NCBI RefSeq assembly: GCF_020400655.1 | Contig: NZ_JAINRC010000010.1 | Span: forward strand, 1-64,000 | Source of the DNA: Streptomyces spinosus | GTDB taxonomy: Bacteria; Actinomycetota; Actinomycetes; Streptomycetales; Streptomycetaceae | Length of the DNA: 64,000 nucleotides | Direction of reading: 5' to 3' | Shown: positions 1-8,250 of the stretch, one piece after another | How the letters are laid out: every line of letters begins with the position of its first letter | Position numbering within the stretch: the stretch's first letter is position 1 | Position numbers and translations under genes: made by a program | Notes under the pieces: generated by a model | What the model was told of the DNA's origin: nothing | Database searches by the model: none | The model's input: only the letters and a program-made list of their open reading frames with translations

Positions 1-1182
1 CCGGCCGGAGCCCGCGTCCTCGCGGGTGCGCCGGCCCTCGTCCCGGCTCGAACGCGTCCCCTCGTCGGCACGTCGGTCCTCGACCGCGTCGGCACCCGTG
101 TCACCGCCGGCGCGCCTGACCCCGCCCAGGTCCGGACCGGTGTCACCGCCGGCGCGCCGGTTCCCGCCCCGACGGGAACCCGTCTCTCCGCCGAGGCGGT
201 TGAGCCAGGGGGTGAGCTCCCGTGCCGCGGCCGGGCCGTAGGCCTGCCGTAGGCGCCGGCCGAGGTCCTCGGAGTCGAGGACGTACTGCTGGGGGCCGAC
301 GGTCTCCAGCACGACCGTGGCGAGTGCGCAGCCGAGCCGGGCCGCGGCGCGCGGCGGCCGTCCCCACGCGGTCGCGGCGAGGAATCCGGCCCGGAAGCCG
401 TCGCCCACGCCGGTGGGTTCCCCCGTGGCCCTCGGGGGGACCGCGGGGACGCGCAGCGGTGGGTGTCCGGCGCCGGTGAGGTCGACGCCGTCGGCGCCGC
501 GCGTGATGATCCAGGTGCCGGTGTGGTCCAGGACTTGCTGGTGCGTCCAGCCCGTGCGCTCCTGGAGCAGGGCGGCCTCGTACTCGTTGGTGAACAGGAA
601 CCGCGATCCGGTGACCAGGTTCCGGGTCTGCGCCCGGTCCAGTGCGGCCAGTTGCTGCGAGGGGTCCGCGGCGAACGGGAGGCCCTGCCGGCGGCACGCC
701 CCGGTGTGCAGCAGCATCGCGCGGGGGTCGTCCGGTCCGATCAGGGCCATGCCGAAGGGACCGTGGCGGGCGCTGACGTCGGCGATCCGGATGTGCCGCG
801 CCTCGGCCATCGCCCCCGCGTAGAACGTGGCGATCTGGTTCTGCTCGGTGTCCGTGGTGCACACGAAGCGTGCGGTGTGCAGGGTGTCGCTGACGTGTAC
901 CGCTCCCGTTTCCACCCCTTCGTCCCGCAGCCGGCTCCGGTACGGTCCGAAGTCCCGCCCGGCGGCCGCGGCGAGCACCGGCGCGAGTCCCAGCCGGGCC
1001 AGTCCGAGCGCGATGTTGGCGGCCACTCCGCCGGGGCGGACCTCCAGTGTGTCCGCGAGGAAGGACAGCGAGACGCGGTCCAGCCGGTCCGGGACGATCT
1101 GGTCGGCGAAGCGTCCCCGGTAGGCCATGAGGTGGTCGGTGGCGACGGAACCGGTGACCAGGACGCGCCGTGGCCCGCTCAC
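1..1182 (-). CDS. PfkB-family (adenosine/ribokinase-like) kinase, incomplete at window edge
   Basis: Translation from the GTG at 1182 gives a PfkB-fold small-molecule kinase that is still open at base 1. Visible motifs are an N-terminal VLVTGSVATDHL strand, the substrate-side RPGGVAANIALG loop near residues 49-60, and GVGDGFRAGFLAA near 258-270 with the family's catalytic Asp at 261. The start overlaps the stop of metK as GTGA, so the two are translationally coupled. In the family these enzymes phosphorylate ribose, adenosine or fructose. Next to an S-adenosylmethionine synthetase the best inference is an adenosine kinase that removes the adenosine left after SAM-dependent methylation. Beyond about residue 340 the protein has an unusual Arg/Gly/Asp-rich tail with repeated RRAGGDTG units. 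Substrate is not proven by sequence. Confidence 0.8.
   Translation of the reverse strand, partial: MSGPRRVLVTGSVATDHLMAYRGRFADQIVPDRLDRVSLSFLADTLEVRPGGVAANIALGLARLGLAPVLAAAAGRDFGPYRSRLRDEGVETGAVHVSDTLHTARFVCTTDTEQNQIATFYAGAMAEARHIRIADVSARHGPFGMALIGPDDPRAMLLHTGACRRQGLPFAADPSQQLAALDRAQTRNLVTGSRFLFTNEYEAALLQERTGWTHQQVLDHTGTWIITRGADGVDLTGAGHPPLRVPAVPPRATGEPTGVGDGFRAGFLAATAWGRPPRAAARLGCALATVVLETVGPQQYVLDSEDLGRRLRQAYGPAAARELTPWLNRLGGETGSRRGGNRRAGGDTGPDLGGVRRAGGDTGADAVEDRRADEGTRSSRDEGRRTREDAGSGR
98..158. repeat. 42-bp-period direct repeat in the kinase 3' region
   Basis: A 19-base word beginning GTGTCACCGCCGG occurs at 98-116 and again at 140-158, a spacing of exactly 42 bases. Because 42 is a multiple of three, it encodes a 14-residue repeat (RRAGGDTG core, on the minus strand) in the low-complexity tail of the kinase. 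Confidence 0.75.
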
Positions 1183-2390
1183 CGTCCGGCCGCCGCGCGC
1201 AGCGCGTCCACCCGGTCGGTCCGCTCCCAGGTGAACTCGGGCAGCTCGCGGCCGAAGTGGCCGTAGGCCGCCGTGCGGGCGTAGATCGGGCGGAGCAGGT
1301 CGAGGTCGCGGATGATCGCGGCCGGGCGCAGGTCGAAGACCTCGGTGAGGGCGGTCTGGATGCGCGCCACCGGTACGGTCCCGGTGCCGAAGGTCTCGAC
1401 GAACAGGCCCACCGGCTCGGCCTTGCCGATGGCGTAGGCGACCTGGACCTCGCAGCGGGAGGCCAGGCCCGCCGCCACCACGTTCTTCGCCACCCAGCGC
1501 ATCGCGTACGCCGCCGAGCGGTCCACCTTGGACGGGTCCTTGCCGGAGAAGGCGCCGCCGCCGTGCCGGGCCATGCCGCCGTAGGTGTCGATGATGATCT
1601 TCCGGCCGGTCAGACCGGCGTCGCCCATCGGGCCGCCGATCTCGAAGCGGCCGGTGGGGTTGACCAGCAGCCGGTAGCCCGCGGTGTCCAGCTTGATGCC
1701 GTCCTGCGCCAGTGCCTCCAGCTCCGGCTCGACGACGAACCGCCGTACGTCCGGGGCGAGTCGTCCCTCCAGGTCGATGTCGCTCGCGTGCTGCGCGGAG
1801 ACCACGACCGTGTCCAGCCGTACGGCGCGGTCGCCGTCGTACTCGACGGTGACCTGCGTCTTGCCGTCGGGGCGCAGGTAGGGGGCCGTCCCGTCGCGGC
1901 GTACGGCGGTGAGGCGGTGGGCGAGCCGGTGGGCGAGCCGGATGGGCAGCGGCATCAGCTCCGGGGTCTCGTCCGTCGCGTAGCCGAACATCAGGCCCTG
2001 GTCGCCCGCGCCCTGCCGGTCGAGTTCGTCCTCGTCGCCCTCGACCCGGGCCTCGTACGCCGCGTCGACACCCTGCGCGATGTCCGGGGACTGCGCTCCG
2101 ATGGACACCGACACACCGCAGGAGGCGCCGTCGAAGCCCTTCGTCGAGGAGTCGTAGCCGATCTCGAGGATCTTCTCGCGCACCAGCGACGCGATGTCCG
2201 CGTACGCCTTGGTCGTCACCTCGCCGGCCACGTGCACCAGGCCGGTGGTGATGAGCGTCTCCACGGCGACCCGGGAGGACGGGTCCTCGCGCAGGAGCGC
2301 GTCGAGGACGGTGTCGCTGACCTGGTCGGCGATCTTGTCGGGATGCCCCTCGGTCACGGACTCCGAGGTGAACAGGCGTGAGGCCATCAT
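1179..2390 (-). CDS. metK: S-adenosylmethionine synthetase, polyketide-cluster copy
   Basis: This 403-residue protein (from the first of two tandem ATGs, 2390 and 2387) is full length for bacterial MetK, which makes S-adenosylmethionine from ATP and methionine in the cytoplasm. Diagnostic segments are TSESVTEGHPDKIADQVSD at the N-terminus, GAGDQGLMFGYA in the middle, the loop GGGAFSGKDPSKVDRSAAY, and the C-terminal YGHFGRE. The start ATG overlaps the stop of the upstream monooxygenase (ATGA), and the stop overlaps the next kinase start (GTGA). An AAGGA box sits 3 nt from the first ATG and 6 nt from the second, so ATG 2387 may be the one used. Its place inside the polyketide operon suggests a dedicated second copy that feeds methyltransferases. 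The housekeeping gene would be elsewhere. Confidence 0.95.
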   Translation of the reverse strand: MMASRLFTSESVTEGHPDKIADQVSDTVLDALLREDPSSRVAVETLITTGLVHVAGEVTTKAYADIASLVREKILEIGYDSSTKGFDGASCGVSVSIGAQSPDIAQGVDAAYEARVEGDEDELDRQGAGDQGLMFGYATDETPELMPLPIRLAHRLAHRLTAVRRDGTAPYLRPDGKTQVTVEYDGDRAVRLDTVVVSAQHASDIDLEGRLAPDVRRFVVEPELEALAQDGIKLDTAGYRLLVNPTGRFEIGGPMGDAGLTGRKIIIDTYGGMARHGGGAFSGKDPSKVDRSAAYAMRWVAKNVVAAGLASRCEVQVAYAIGKAEPVGLFVETFGTGTVPVARIQTALTEVFDLRPAAIIRDLDLLRPIYARTAAYGHFGRELPEFTWERTDRVDALRAAAGR

Positions 2391-3916
2391 GCGTCCTTGG
2401 TCGGGGAGGTCGGGGGGTTCTCGGCGGGGGCGCGGGGCGGGCCGAACCACGTCCGCAGCGCGTCCTGGAGGCCGGCCGCCGGGTCGCCGGTGCCGGGTGC
2501 CGTCCAGGCGACGTGCCCGTCGGGCCGGACGAGCAGCGCGGTGGTGCCCGCGAGGGGGTCGGTGCCGTCCACGGGTTTGGGTACGGCGGTGACCACCGCG
2601 ACCCGGTCGGAGAAGCCCGTGGCGGCGGCCCGGACGGCCGGTTCGTCGGCCAGGTCGAGCAGGACGCCGCGCGCCGGGTGCAGCAGTTCGGTGGTGCTGG
2701 TGCCGCCCGCCGCTGCGACGAGTTCGCGGTGTCCGACGCGGCGGCCGAGCAGCGGGTGGTGGCCGGGGCCGGCCGGGTAGCGGACGTCGAGTCCGCTGAC
2801 GATGCCCGCCAGATGGCGTTTGACGTCGTCGTACTCCAGCAGTTCGGTGAACAGCTCGCGCAGCGGGTCCGCCTCGGCGCCGCCGAGGAAGATCAGGCCC
2901 TGGGCGCGGGTGTTCATCAGCAGCCGCGCGCCGACCGGGCGCCGTTCGTCGTCGTAGGTGTCGAGCAGGGACTGCGGTGCGGTGCCGCGCGCCACGGCGG
3001 CCAGCTTCCAGCCCAGGTTGACGGCGTCCTGGACCCCGGTGCTCAGGCCCTGGCCGCCGGCGGGCAGGTGGATGTGGGCGGCGTCCCCGGCGAGCAGGAC
3101 GCGGCCGCGCCGGTAGCGGTCGGCCTGCCGGGTGGCGTCGGTGAAGGAGCTGACCCAGGTGGCGTGGCCGTCGCCGATGTCCTCGCCGGTGATGTGCCGC
3201 CAGGCGGCCGCGACCTCCGGGAAGCCGACCGGTGCGGTGCGGGCGTCCGGCGGGGAGCCGTGCGGGCAGACGATGATCCGGTCCACGCCGTCACCGAGCG
3301 GTGCGGCCATCACCATGCCGTTCGGCAGCCGTTCGCCCAGCGGCCGGGGGCGCAGGGCCTGGCCGGCGACGTCGGCGAGGTACATCACGCGGGTGGCGGG
3401 GGTGCCGGGGAAGCCGAAGCCGGCCAGGTCCCGGACGGTGCTGTGGCCGCCGTCGCAGCCCACCAGGTAGGCGGCGCGGAGCCGTTCGGTGCCGGCCGGG
3501 GTGCGCAGGACGGCCTCGACGCCGCTGTCGTCCGCGGTGAGGCCGGTCAGTTCCCGGCCCCGCCGGACGTCCGCCCCCCGTTCCGTGGCCCACTCCTCCA
3601 GCACGGCCTCCGTCTCGGACTGCGGGATGTCGCGGGCCCCGAAGTGGGCGCCCTCCAGGACCGTGTAGTCGAACCGGACGCCGCCGAAGTGGCCCACCGG
3701 GCTGATCGGCGGGACCGGGCCGCGGCCGAAGCGGGGCAGCAGGCCGCGCTGGTCGAAGACCTCCATCGCGCGGGCGGTGAATCCGAGGCCGCGGGACTGC
3801 CCGGTCGGTGCGGCGAGCCGTTCGACGACGGTCACCCGGGCGCCGCCCAGGCGCAGTTCGCCGGCGAGCATCAGACCGGTCGGCCCGGCGCCGACGACGA
3901 TGACGTCCGTGTCCAT
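2387..3916 (-). CDS. FAD-dependent aromatic polyketide monooxygenase A
   Basis: A 509-residue class A flavoprotein monooxygenase of the type that hydroxylates aromatic polyketides (PgaE, RdmE and relatives). It has the N-terminal GAGPTGLMLAGEL dinucleotide fold, a GCDGGHSTVRDLAG motif near the middle, and the FAD ribityl motif GRVLLAGDAAHIHLPAGGQG. A thioredoxin-like C-terminal domain ends with LLVRPDGHVAWTAPG, which is typical of the subgroup. A strong GGGAGG box precedes ATG 3916. It lies 13 nt downstream of the ABM gene and overlaps metK. NADPH and O2 would be the cosubstrates, and the polyphenol intermediate the substrate. It pairs with a second, clearly paralogous monooxygenase at 4601-6037. 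Site specificity (hydroxylation or oxidative ring cleavage) cannot be read from sequence. Confidence 0.9.
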   Translation of the reverse strand: MDTDVIVVGAGPTGLMLAGELRLGGARVTVVERLAAPTGQSRGLGFTARAMEVFDQRGLLPRFGRGPVPPISPVGHFGGVRFDYTVLEGAHFGARDIPQSETEAVLEEWATERGADVRRGRELTGLTADDSGVEAVLRTPAGTERLRAAYLVGCDGGHSTVRDLAGFGFPGTPATRVMYLADVAGQALRPRPLGERLPNGMVMAAPLGDGVDRIIVCPHGSPPDARTAPVGFPEVAAAWRHITGEDIGDGHATWVSSFTDATRQADRYRRGRVLLAGDAAHIHLPAGGQGLSTGVQDAVNLGWKLAAVARGTAPQSLLDTYDDERRPVGARLLMNTRAQGLIFLGGAEADPLRELFTELLEYDDVKRHLAGIVSGLDVRYPAGPGHHPLLGRRVGHRELVAAAGGTSTTELLHPARGVLLDLADEPAVRAAATGFSDRVAVVTAVPKPVDGTDPLAGTTALLVRPDGHVAWTAPGTGDPAAGLQDALRTWFGPPRAPAENPPTSPTKDA

Positions 3917-3929
3917 GGCCGCTCCTCCC

Positions 3930-4610
3930 TCAGCCCGCCGCGGAACGCGAGTGGGTGACCCGGTAGGTGTTGGCCTGGCGCCCGGTGACCAGTTCCCGGG
4001 CGCGGACGCGTCCGGCGCGGACGTCCGCCGGGCGCTGCTCCTCGGGGAGGTGGTGGAAGGCGTCGTACAGCTCCTTGCTGTCCCACTGCGCGTAGTTGAC
4101 GACGAAGGTGCCGTCCAGGCCGCGGAAGTAGGTGTGGGAGCGGTAGCCGGGCACGGTGGTGATCCACTCGTCGGGCTTGGCGAGGGTGTGGAGGAGTTCC
4201 TTCTGCCGGTCGGGGGTGGTGTCGAGGACGATCAGGACGGTGTAGTCGTCCCGGTCGGGTGAGATCTCTATGCCGTCGCCCAGTCCCGGGTGATGCTGGG
4301 TGAACTCCAGCTCGGTCTTCAACAGGCGTACGGTCCGGGCCAGTTTGTGGAACTGGGGTACGGTCTTCTGCTGGAACTTCCGGCCCTGGTAGCGGGCTTC
4401 GAGGTCGGCGAGGCTGCGCCACTGGATGTAGTTGGCGGTGCCGGGGCTGTCGACGCCGGCGTGCAGGGTGGAGGAGATCCAGCCGGGGTAGTCCGCGTGG
4501 TCGATGATGTCGCGCATCGCGTCGAGGACGTCATCCTGGAGGGCGCGGGTGTCGGTCTCGAAGAGGTTGAAGACGGTGAGGTGGCCGTCGTCGGGTGAGA
4601 TCAAGGGCAT
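3930..4610 (-). CDS. Tandem ABM-domain protein (quinone-forming monooxygenase-like)
   Basis: The 226-residue product contains two antibiotic-biosynthesis-monooxygenase (ABM) ferredoxin-like repeats. The first spans roughly residues 10-100 (FNLFETDTRALQDDVLDAM, then TANYIQWRSLADLEARYQG). The second spans roughly 120-205 (YTVLIVLDTTPDRQKELLHTL, then FVVNYAQWDSKELYDAF). Proteins with this double-ABM layout occur in clusters for heavily oxidised aromatic polyketides, where cofactor-free family members oxidise anthrone-like rings to quinones. That role is inferred. The ATG at 4610 lies inside the end of the preceding monooxygenase (10-base overlap) and has a GGAAGGA box 5 nt upstream. Confidence 0.82.
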   Translation of the reverse strand: MPLISPDDGHLTVFNLFETDTRALQDDVLDAMRDIIDHADYPGWISSTLHAGVDSPGTANYIQWRSLADLEARYQGRKFQQKTVPQFHKLARTVRLLKTELEFTQHHPGLGDGIEISPDRDDYTVLIVLDTTPDRQKELLHTLAKPDEWITTVPGYRSHTYFRGLDGTFVVNYAQWDSKELYDAFHHLPEEQRPADVRAGRVRARELVTGRQANTYRVTHSRSAAG

Positions 4611-6037
4611 GGTGTTCCTTCCGTGGTGGGGAGGGTGACGCCGGCCGGGAACCAGCGGGCGCGTGCCGTCGCCTCGTCGTCGGCCCGCTCCGGTCCGGCC
4701 CGTACGACGTGGCCGTCGGGGCGTACCAGCACGGGACCGTCGGCGCCGGGGCCCGGTCCGCCGTGCGGCCCGCCGAGCCGCAGTCCGCGGCCGGCCCTGA
4801 GCAGTTCGGTGGTGCTGGTGCGCCCGCCGGGGGTGTCGAGGGCCAGGTGCGGCAGGCGTGCCCCCAGCAGGGGGTGGGCGGGGCCGCCGACGTCGTACCG
4901 GACGTCGAGGCCGCTGACGAGTCCGGCGAGGTGGGCGCGCACCGGCTCCAGGGCGATCAGCTCGGTCATCAGCTCACGCAGCGGCTGCACCTCGGGGCCG
5001 CCGAGCAGCAGCAGCGCCTGGGCGCGGATGCCGGCCAGGACGCGCCGGCCCACCGGGTGCCGTTCGAGGTGGTAGGTGTCGAGCAGGTCCGGGTGGGCGC
5101 GGCCGGTGACGTGCGCGGCCAGTTTCCAGCCGAGGTTGAAGGCGTCCGCCAGGCCGAGGTTGAGCGCCTGGCCGCCGATGGGCATCTGGCGGTGGGCGGC
5201 GTCCCCGGCGAACAGGACACGGCCGTGCCGGTAGGCGTCGAGCTGCCGGTTGGTGTCGTCGAAGGCGTTCACCCACAGCGGGGTGCCGCCGCTGATGTCC
5301 TCGCCGGTCACCCGCTTCCACACCTCGGCGATCTCCGCGAACCGCGGTGCGCCGGTGCGCGGCCGGGGCGGGACGCCGAACTCGTGCGCCATGACACGGG
5401 TGACCCCGTCCGCCCGGCGGGCCGCGACCGCGAAGCCGTCGGGCAGCCGCTCGAAGCGCCGGTCCGGCACGTCGACGCCGGCGACGTCCGCGCGGACCAG
5501 CTCCCGCCGGGCGTCGTGCCCGGGGAAGGGGGCGTCCAGCAGCCGGCGCACGGTGCTGTCCTCGCCGTCGCACGCGACGAGGTACGGGCTCCGCACCCGC
5601 ACGGCGCCGCCCGGGCCCTCGGCCGCCGTCTCCACGTGGGAGGCGGCGCGCGCGGTGACGGTGTGCACGTCGTGGCCGCGCCGGATGTCGGCGCCGAGGC
5701 CGCGCGCCCACTGCTCCAGCAGCCGTTCGGTGTCGTACTGCGGGACCTTCCACTGCCCGGCGTACGGGCCGGGCAGGGTGAGGTCGAGGGGGATCCCGGC
5801 GTAGTGTCCCCGGGGCTGGCGCGGCGGGTCACCGAGGGCGGGGAGCAGACCGCGGCTGTCGAGGATCTCCATGGTGCGGGCGTGCAGCGTGGAGGCGCGC
5901 GACTCGGTGGTGGGTTCCGGCCGGCGTTCCAGTACGACGACCTCGGCGCCGCCGAGCCGCAGCTCACCGGCGAGCAGCAGGCCCACGGGCCCCGCGCCCA
6001 CCACCACGACCTGGGTGTCCAGCCGGGTCCCGGCCAC
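4601..6037 (-). CDS. FAD-dependent aromatic polyketide monooxygenase B
   Basis: A 478-residue class A flavoprotein monooxygenase, paralogous to the one at 2387-3916. It has GAGPVGLLLAGELRLGG at the N-terminus, CDGEDSTVRRLLDAPFPG in the middle and GRVLFAGDAAHRQMPIGGQ for FAD binding, with a shortened C-terminal domain that retains LVRPDGHVVRAG. The start is taken as GTG 6037, two bases after the cyclase stop, because a GGGGAAGG box lies 7 nt upstream. The same frame stays open far upstream through the cyclase and other genes, but that part has no homology. It probably hydroxylates the cyclised polyketide scaffold using NADPH. The order of the two monooxygenases in the pathway is unknown. Confidence 0.9.
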   Translation of the reverse strand: MAGTRLDTQVVVVGAGPVGLLLAGELRLGGAEVVVLERRPEPTTESRASTLHARTMEILDSRGLLPALGDPPRQPRGHYAGIPLDLTLPGPYAGQWKVPQYDTERLLEQWARGLGADIRRGHDVHTVTARAASHVETAAEGPGGAVRVRSPYLVACDGEDSTVRRLLDAPFPGHDARRELVRADVAGVDVPDRRFERLPDGFAVAARRADGVTRVMAHEFGVPPRPRTGAPRFAEIAEVWKRVTGEDISGGTPLWVNAFDDTNRQLDAYRHGRVLFAGDAAHRQMPIGGQALNLGLADAFNLGWKLAAHVTGRAHPDLLDTYHLERHPVGRRVLAGIRAQALLLLGGPEVQPLRELMTELIALEPVRAHLAGLVSGLDVRYDVGGPAHPLLGARLPHLALDTPGGRTSTTELLRAGRGLRLGGPHGGPGPGADGPVLVRPDGHVVRAGPERADDEATARARWFPAGVTLPTTEGTPCP

Positions 6038-6039
6038 GG

Positions 6040-6972
6040 TCAGGCCTTCCCCTCGGCGTACGCGCGGGCGTGGCCGAGGGTGGCGAGGCTGTTGGCGCCG
6101 AGCGCGCCGCGGACGTAGGCGCGCGCGTCCTCGACGGTGGCGTCCGGGCCGAGCACGGCCAGGTTGTCCGGGTTCAGGGTCACGGTGTGCTGGGAGGAGG
6201 CGACCGTGCCCTCCGGGGTCTCCTCGAAGGTCCACAGCCCGGTGTGCAGGGTCAGCAGGGCCGGCAGGGTGACCTGTTTGTAGGCGATGCGGTGGTGCGG
6301 GAAGGTCACCCGGTACGACTTGGTGGTGTGCGTGGAGCCGTCCTTGGCCCGGGTGTCCATCTCCAGGGTCTGCAGCCCGGGGGTGTCCTCGGTCAGGCGG
6401 GCGGAGGCGACGTGCGGCAGCCGTTCGGGCCACAGCCCCGCGTCGTTGACGAAGTCGTACACGTCCTTGGCGGCGCCGGCGACGGTCACGCTGTCGGTGA
6501 AGGAGAAGGTCAGTTCCTCGTGCGCGTGGGCGCGTTCGAGGTTGTCCTTGAGCGCGGCCAGTTCGGTGCGGCTGTTGTGGTCCACGGCCCGGTCGATCCA
6601 GGCGAGGGAGCCGGGGTCGTCGCCGACGGCGCGGTAGTCGTGCAGCAGCCGTACCCGGGCGGTGTCGTCCGTGACGGGTTCGATGATCCAGGTGCCGCCC
6701 ATCGCGGCCACCGGCGGTGCGGTGATCTCCTGGCGGAAGGTGATGCGCAGCGCGTCCGCGTCGAGCGTGCGGCGGGACGTCCAGCTCTTCGCCCCGTCTC
6801 CCGCGGTCGCCCAGATGCGGATGCGTTCCTCGGTCCCGCCGCGCTCCACCTGGTCGACGTGGAGGGTGGGCGGGAAGATACGCGGCCACTGGGCGACGTC
6901 GGCCAGCAGCCGGTAGACGGCGGGCGCGGGCGCGCCGACGGTGATCTCGTGCTCGACCTCGCGGGTCGTCAT
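6040..6972 (-). CDS. Didomain polyketide aromatase/cyclase
   Basis: The 310-residue protein has two START/SRPBCC halves. The first runs about residues 5-150 (EHEITVGAPAPAVYRLLADV). The second runs about 155-300 (SVTVAGAAKDVYDFVNDAGLW). This layout is that of ActVII-type aromatase/cyclases, which close and dehydrate the first aromatic ring of C9-ketoreduced poly-beta-ketone chains. That fits the ActIII-like ketoreductase encoded just upstream (81-bp gap). An AGGAG box lies 8 nt before ATG 6972. The product acts as a soluble partner of the minimal PKS. Confidence 0.9.
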   Translation of the reverse strand: MTTREVEHEITVGAPAPAVYRLLADVAQWPRIFPPTLHVDQVERGGTEERIRIWATAGDGAKSWTSRRTLDADALRITFRQEITAPPVAAMGGTWIIEPVTDDTARVRLLHDYRAVGDDPGSLAWIDRAVDHNSRTELAALKDNLERAHAHEELTFSFTDSVTVAGAAKDVYDFVNDAGLWPERLPHVASARLTEDTPGLQTLEMDTRAKDGSTHTTKSYRVTFPHHRIAYKQVTLPALLTLHTGLWTFEETPEGTVASSQHTVTLNPDNLAVLGPDATVEDARAYVRGALGANSLATLGHARAYAEGKA

Positions 6973-7053
6973 GGCGGTGTCTCCTCGGCGGATGCGGTGG
7001 GTGCGGGGGCGCGGGGCCCGGCGCGTGACGGGTACGGCGGTGTCCCGGCCGGG

Positions 7054-7878
7054 TCAGAAGTTGCCGAGTCCGCCGCAGACGTTGAGCGCCTGCGCGGTGA
7101 TGGAGGCGGCGCTGTCGGAGACCAGGTAGCCCACCAGCCCGGCGACCTCCTCGGGGGTGGAGTAGCGGCCGAGCGGGATCTTCGCCTGGAACCTCTCGAG
7201 GATCTGCTCCTCGGTCGTGTCGTAGGCGGCGGCGTACCCTTGGCGCACCCGCTGGGCCATCGGCGTCTCGACGTAGCCGGGGCACACCGCGTTCACGGTG
7301 ATGCCGGTGGGCGCGAGTTCGTTGCCCAGTGCCTTGGTGAAGCCGACCACGCCGTGCTTGGAGGCGGAGTAGGGGGCGCCCAGGACCACGCCCTGCTTCC
7401 CCGCGGTGGAGGCGATGTTGATGATCCGGCCCCGGGACTTGTGCCGCAGGCCGCCGGCGTTGAGCACCTCCCTGGTCACCCGGAAGACACTGGTGAGGTT
7501 GGTCTCCAGGACGTCCTCCCACAGGGCGTCCTCGATGTCGGCGGTGACGCCGCCGCCGGACCGGCCCGCGTTGTTGACGAGGACGTCGATGGTGCCGAAG
7601 CGGTCCACGGCGGCCCGGACCAGGTGTTCCACTGCGGCCCGGTCCCGGACGTCGCAGGCGGTGCCGTCCACCTCCAGTCCCTGGGCGGTCAGTTCCTTCA
7701 CGGTCGCGGCGACCCGGTCGGCGTCGCGGGCCGCGAGGAACACGCGGTGCCCGCCGGCGGCCAGCAGCCGGACCACGGCCAGTCCGATGCCGCTGGTGCC
7801 GCCGGTCACGAGCGCGACCGGCGCGGTCGGCCCGGGTGTTGGGGGATGCGCGCTCGTCTCGGTCGTCTCGGTCGTCAT
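7054..7878 (-). CDS. Type II PKS ketoreductase (ActIII-like)
   Basis: A 274-residue short-chain dehydrogenase closely resembling the ActIII C9-ketoreductase: TGGTSGIGLAVVRLLA nucleotide fold, NNAG, IASTAGKQGVV with the catalytic Ser, YSASKHGVVGFTKALG with Tyr and Lys, and the family C-terminus TAQALNVCGGLGNF. An NADPH-dependent reduction of one carbonyl of the nascent polyketide follows from the family. The stereocontrol loop, PGG in ActIII, reads RSGGG here. The first ~14 residues are a Thr/Pro-rich extension. The ACP gene ends 12 bp upstream, and the AAGGGG box is 6 nt before ATG. Confidence 0.93.
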   Translation of the reverse strand: MTTETTETSAHPPTPGPTAPVALVTGGTSGIGLAVVRLLAAGGHRVFLAARDADRVAATVKELTAQGLEVDGTACDVRDRAAVEHLVRAAVDRFGTIDVLVNNAGRSGGGVTADIEDALWEDVLETNLTSVFRVTREVLNAGGLRHKSRGRIINIASTAGKQGVVLGAPYSASKHGVVGFTKALGNELAPTGITVNAVCPGYVETPMAQRVRQGYAAAYDTTEEQILERFQAKIPLGRYSTPEEVAGLVGYLVSDSAASITAQALNVCGGLGNF

Positions 7879-7890
7879 GGTGATCCCCTT

Positions 7891-8160
7891 TCAGGCGGCC
7901 CGGGCGGCCGACAGCCGCTCGTTGACGAGGTCGACCAGGGTCCGGGGGGTGGGGGCTTCGGAGAGCACGTCGTCGTCGAGTGAGACGCCGTACTCCCGCT
8001 CGATCCGGCCGACCGTCTCCAGCAGGGCCAGGGACTCGTAGCCCAGGGCCGTGAAGTCGGTGTCGAGGATGTCGCCGTCCAGGTCGACGGTCTCGTCGGC
8101 GCCGGCGGCTTCCAGCAGGATGCGCCGCAGCGCGTCGGGGGTGAAAACGTCGGTGGCCAC
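7891..8160 (-). CDS. Type II PKS acyl carrier protein
   Basis: An 89-residue acidic ACP. The phosphopantetheine site is LGYESLALLE with Ser43. The more common wording is LGYDSL, so Asp-to-Glu before the Ser is a mild variation. It starts with GTG at 8160, with AAAGGA 6 nt upstream. It follows the chain length factor after 90 bp, giving the classic KS-CLF-ACP order. It carries the growing poly-beta-ketone as a thioester. Confidence 0.95.
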   Translation of the reverse strand: MATDVFTPDALRRILLEAAGADETVDLDGDILDTDFTALGYESLALLETVGRIEREYGVSLDDDVLSEAPTPRTLVDLVNERLSAARAA

Positions 8161-8250
8161 CAGGGGTCCTTTCGCGGGGTGGGAAGCGGGGCTCGGATGG
8201 GAGGCGGTATGCAGGACGGGGAGCGTCGTAGGGGTGGTGGACCGGCGCGG

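Noticed and set aside
143..862. A 239-codon minus-strand frame at the left edge
   Set aside because: It is one frame off from the PfkB kinase, which has family motifs throughout; this frame is Arg/Pro/His-rich.
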